DNA of 5,376 bases, from contig CAYIHX010000092.1 in NCBI GenBank assembly GCA_964363305.1, positions 1-5,376 of the forward strand. The letters run 5' to 3'. Positions 5,208 to 5,376 of the stretch are shown here, piece after piece (the stretch's first letter is position 1; every line of letters begins with the position of its first letter). A model generated the notes under the pieces. The model saw only the letters and a program-made list of their open reading frames with translations, ran no database searches and had not been told where the DNA came from. Source of the stretch: CAYIHX01 sp964363305. GTDB taxonomy: Bacteria > Bdellovibrionota > UBA1018. The position numbers were made by a program, and so were the translations under genes.

Positions 5208-5376
5208 TTTTTGAGCAGAAAAAAAGCGGCATTTACGACCCGATGGGCCGGAGAATGCAGAAGCAAATCATCGACCGCGCGGCTCTCGTCGATGCGGTGA
5301 AAACCTTCACCCGCCGCTACCTGTACGACTCGCAGGATATCTTCGCCGAAACCAACGGCGAGAACGCCCTCCTCGC
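5204..5376 (+). CDS. Start of a fourth Rhs core fragment (3' partial)
   Basis: From about 5231 this is again Rhs core: IYDPMGRRMQKQIIDRAA, then FTRRYLYDSQDIFAETN, and it runs off the window. The frame is open back to 5192, after TAG 5189-5191. The only plausible start upstream of core homology is GTG 5204, which overlaps the stop of the membrane protein as GTGA. It would add VIFEQKKSG before the core, without a clear Shine-Dalgarno site. Alternatively the first codon used is ATG 5243 inside YDPMG, or the piece is not translated. Its tip lies beyond the window and is unknown. The core begins at the same codon as core copy 2 (1485), and 5291-5376 differ from 1545-1630 by a single base. Confidence 0.75.
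   Translation, partial: MIFEQKKSGIYDPMGRRMQKQIIDRAALVDAVKTFTRRYLYDSQDIFAETNGENALL
5231..5376 (+). repeat. Rhs core repeat, copy 4 (continues outside)
   Basis: Aligns to 1485-1630 without gaps. The first about 60 bp differ noticeably (GGCCGGAGAATGCAGAAGC against GGTAGACGGGTGGAGAAGC), then it is nearly identical. Confidence 0.9.

Noticed and set aside
1..5376. CRISPR array, tRNA, insertion sequence or integron attachment sites
   Set aside because: The only repeats are long Rhs core copies and the immunity unit. I saw no short regularly spaced repeats, transposase, terminal inverted repeats or tRNA-like structure.

Overview
This window is a stretch of an Rhs (YD-repeat) polymorphic-toxin locus, all on the + strand. 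It holds several displaced (orphan) C-terminal cassettes. Each cassette is a piece of the conserved Rhs core, then a variable toxin tip, then a small immunity-type gene, and then the next core piece. No N-terminal Rhs region, secretion gene, transposase or housekeeping gene is visible. The core pieces are clearly GC-rich, while the tips and immunity genes are visibly more AT-rich. This mosaic is typical of tips acquired by recombination. The host is a bacterium, most likely Gram-negative. The core wording (YFYLKDHLGSVTDVV, GRFLQRDPHPG) reminds me of Rhs proteins from delta-proteobacterial or Bdellovibrio-like genomes, but that is memory and weak.

Layout: 1-812, end of an Rhs core plus tip 1; 816-1415, putative immunity 1; 1416-1484, short spacer; 1485-2564, orphan core plus tip 2; 2561-2863, immunity 2 (ATGA overlap with tip 2); 2878-3084, decayed core relic with two in-frame stops, joined to a 14-codon fossil of a toxin tail (3083-3127); 3124-3411, immunity 2b, a paralogue of immunity 2 without its own toxin; 3425-4822, the longest orphan core plus tip 3; 4845-5207, a three-TM putative immunity protein; 5204-5376, the start of another core piece running off the window.

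How the parts fit: the core copies are collinear without indels (about 92% identical between copies 2 and 3 by hand count) and include a 127-bp block of perfect identity, so they still recombine. Copies 2 and 4 begin at the same codon of the core (YDPMGR). Nucleotide identity on the right ends after RFLQ-x-DP, about 28 codons before the DPxG that closes the core. The orphan pieces lack convincing Shine-Dalgarno sites and natural N-termini, so they look like a silent reservoir of tips that can be moved onto a full-length rhs gene. The immunity genes are better candidates for expression.

The points most worth a second look are the fossil toxin tail in front of the orphan immunity gene, the fixed left breakpoint of the core copies, the gene-conversion block, and the end of tip 3. 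There an in-phase A-AAA-AAC heptamer or a one-base indel would extend the toxin to a stop that overlaps the likely immunity start (CTGA), restoring the coupled arrangement seen in its neighbour.
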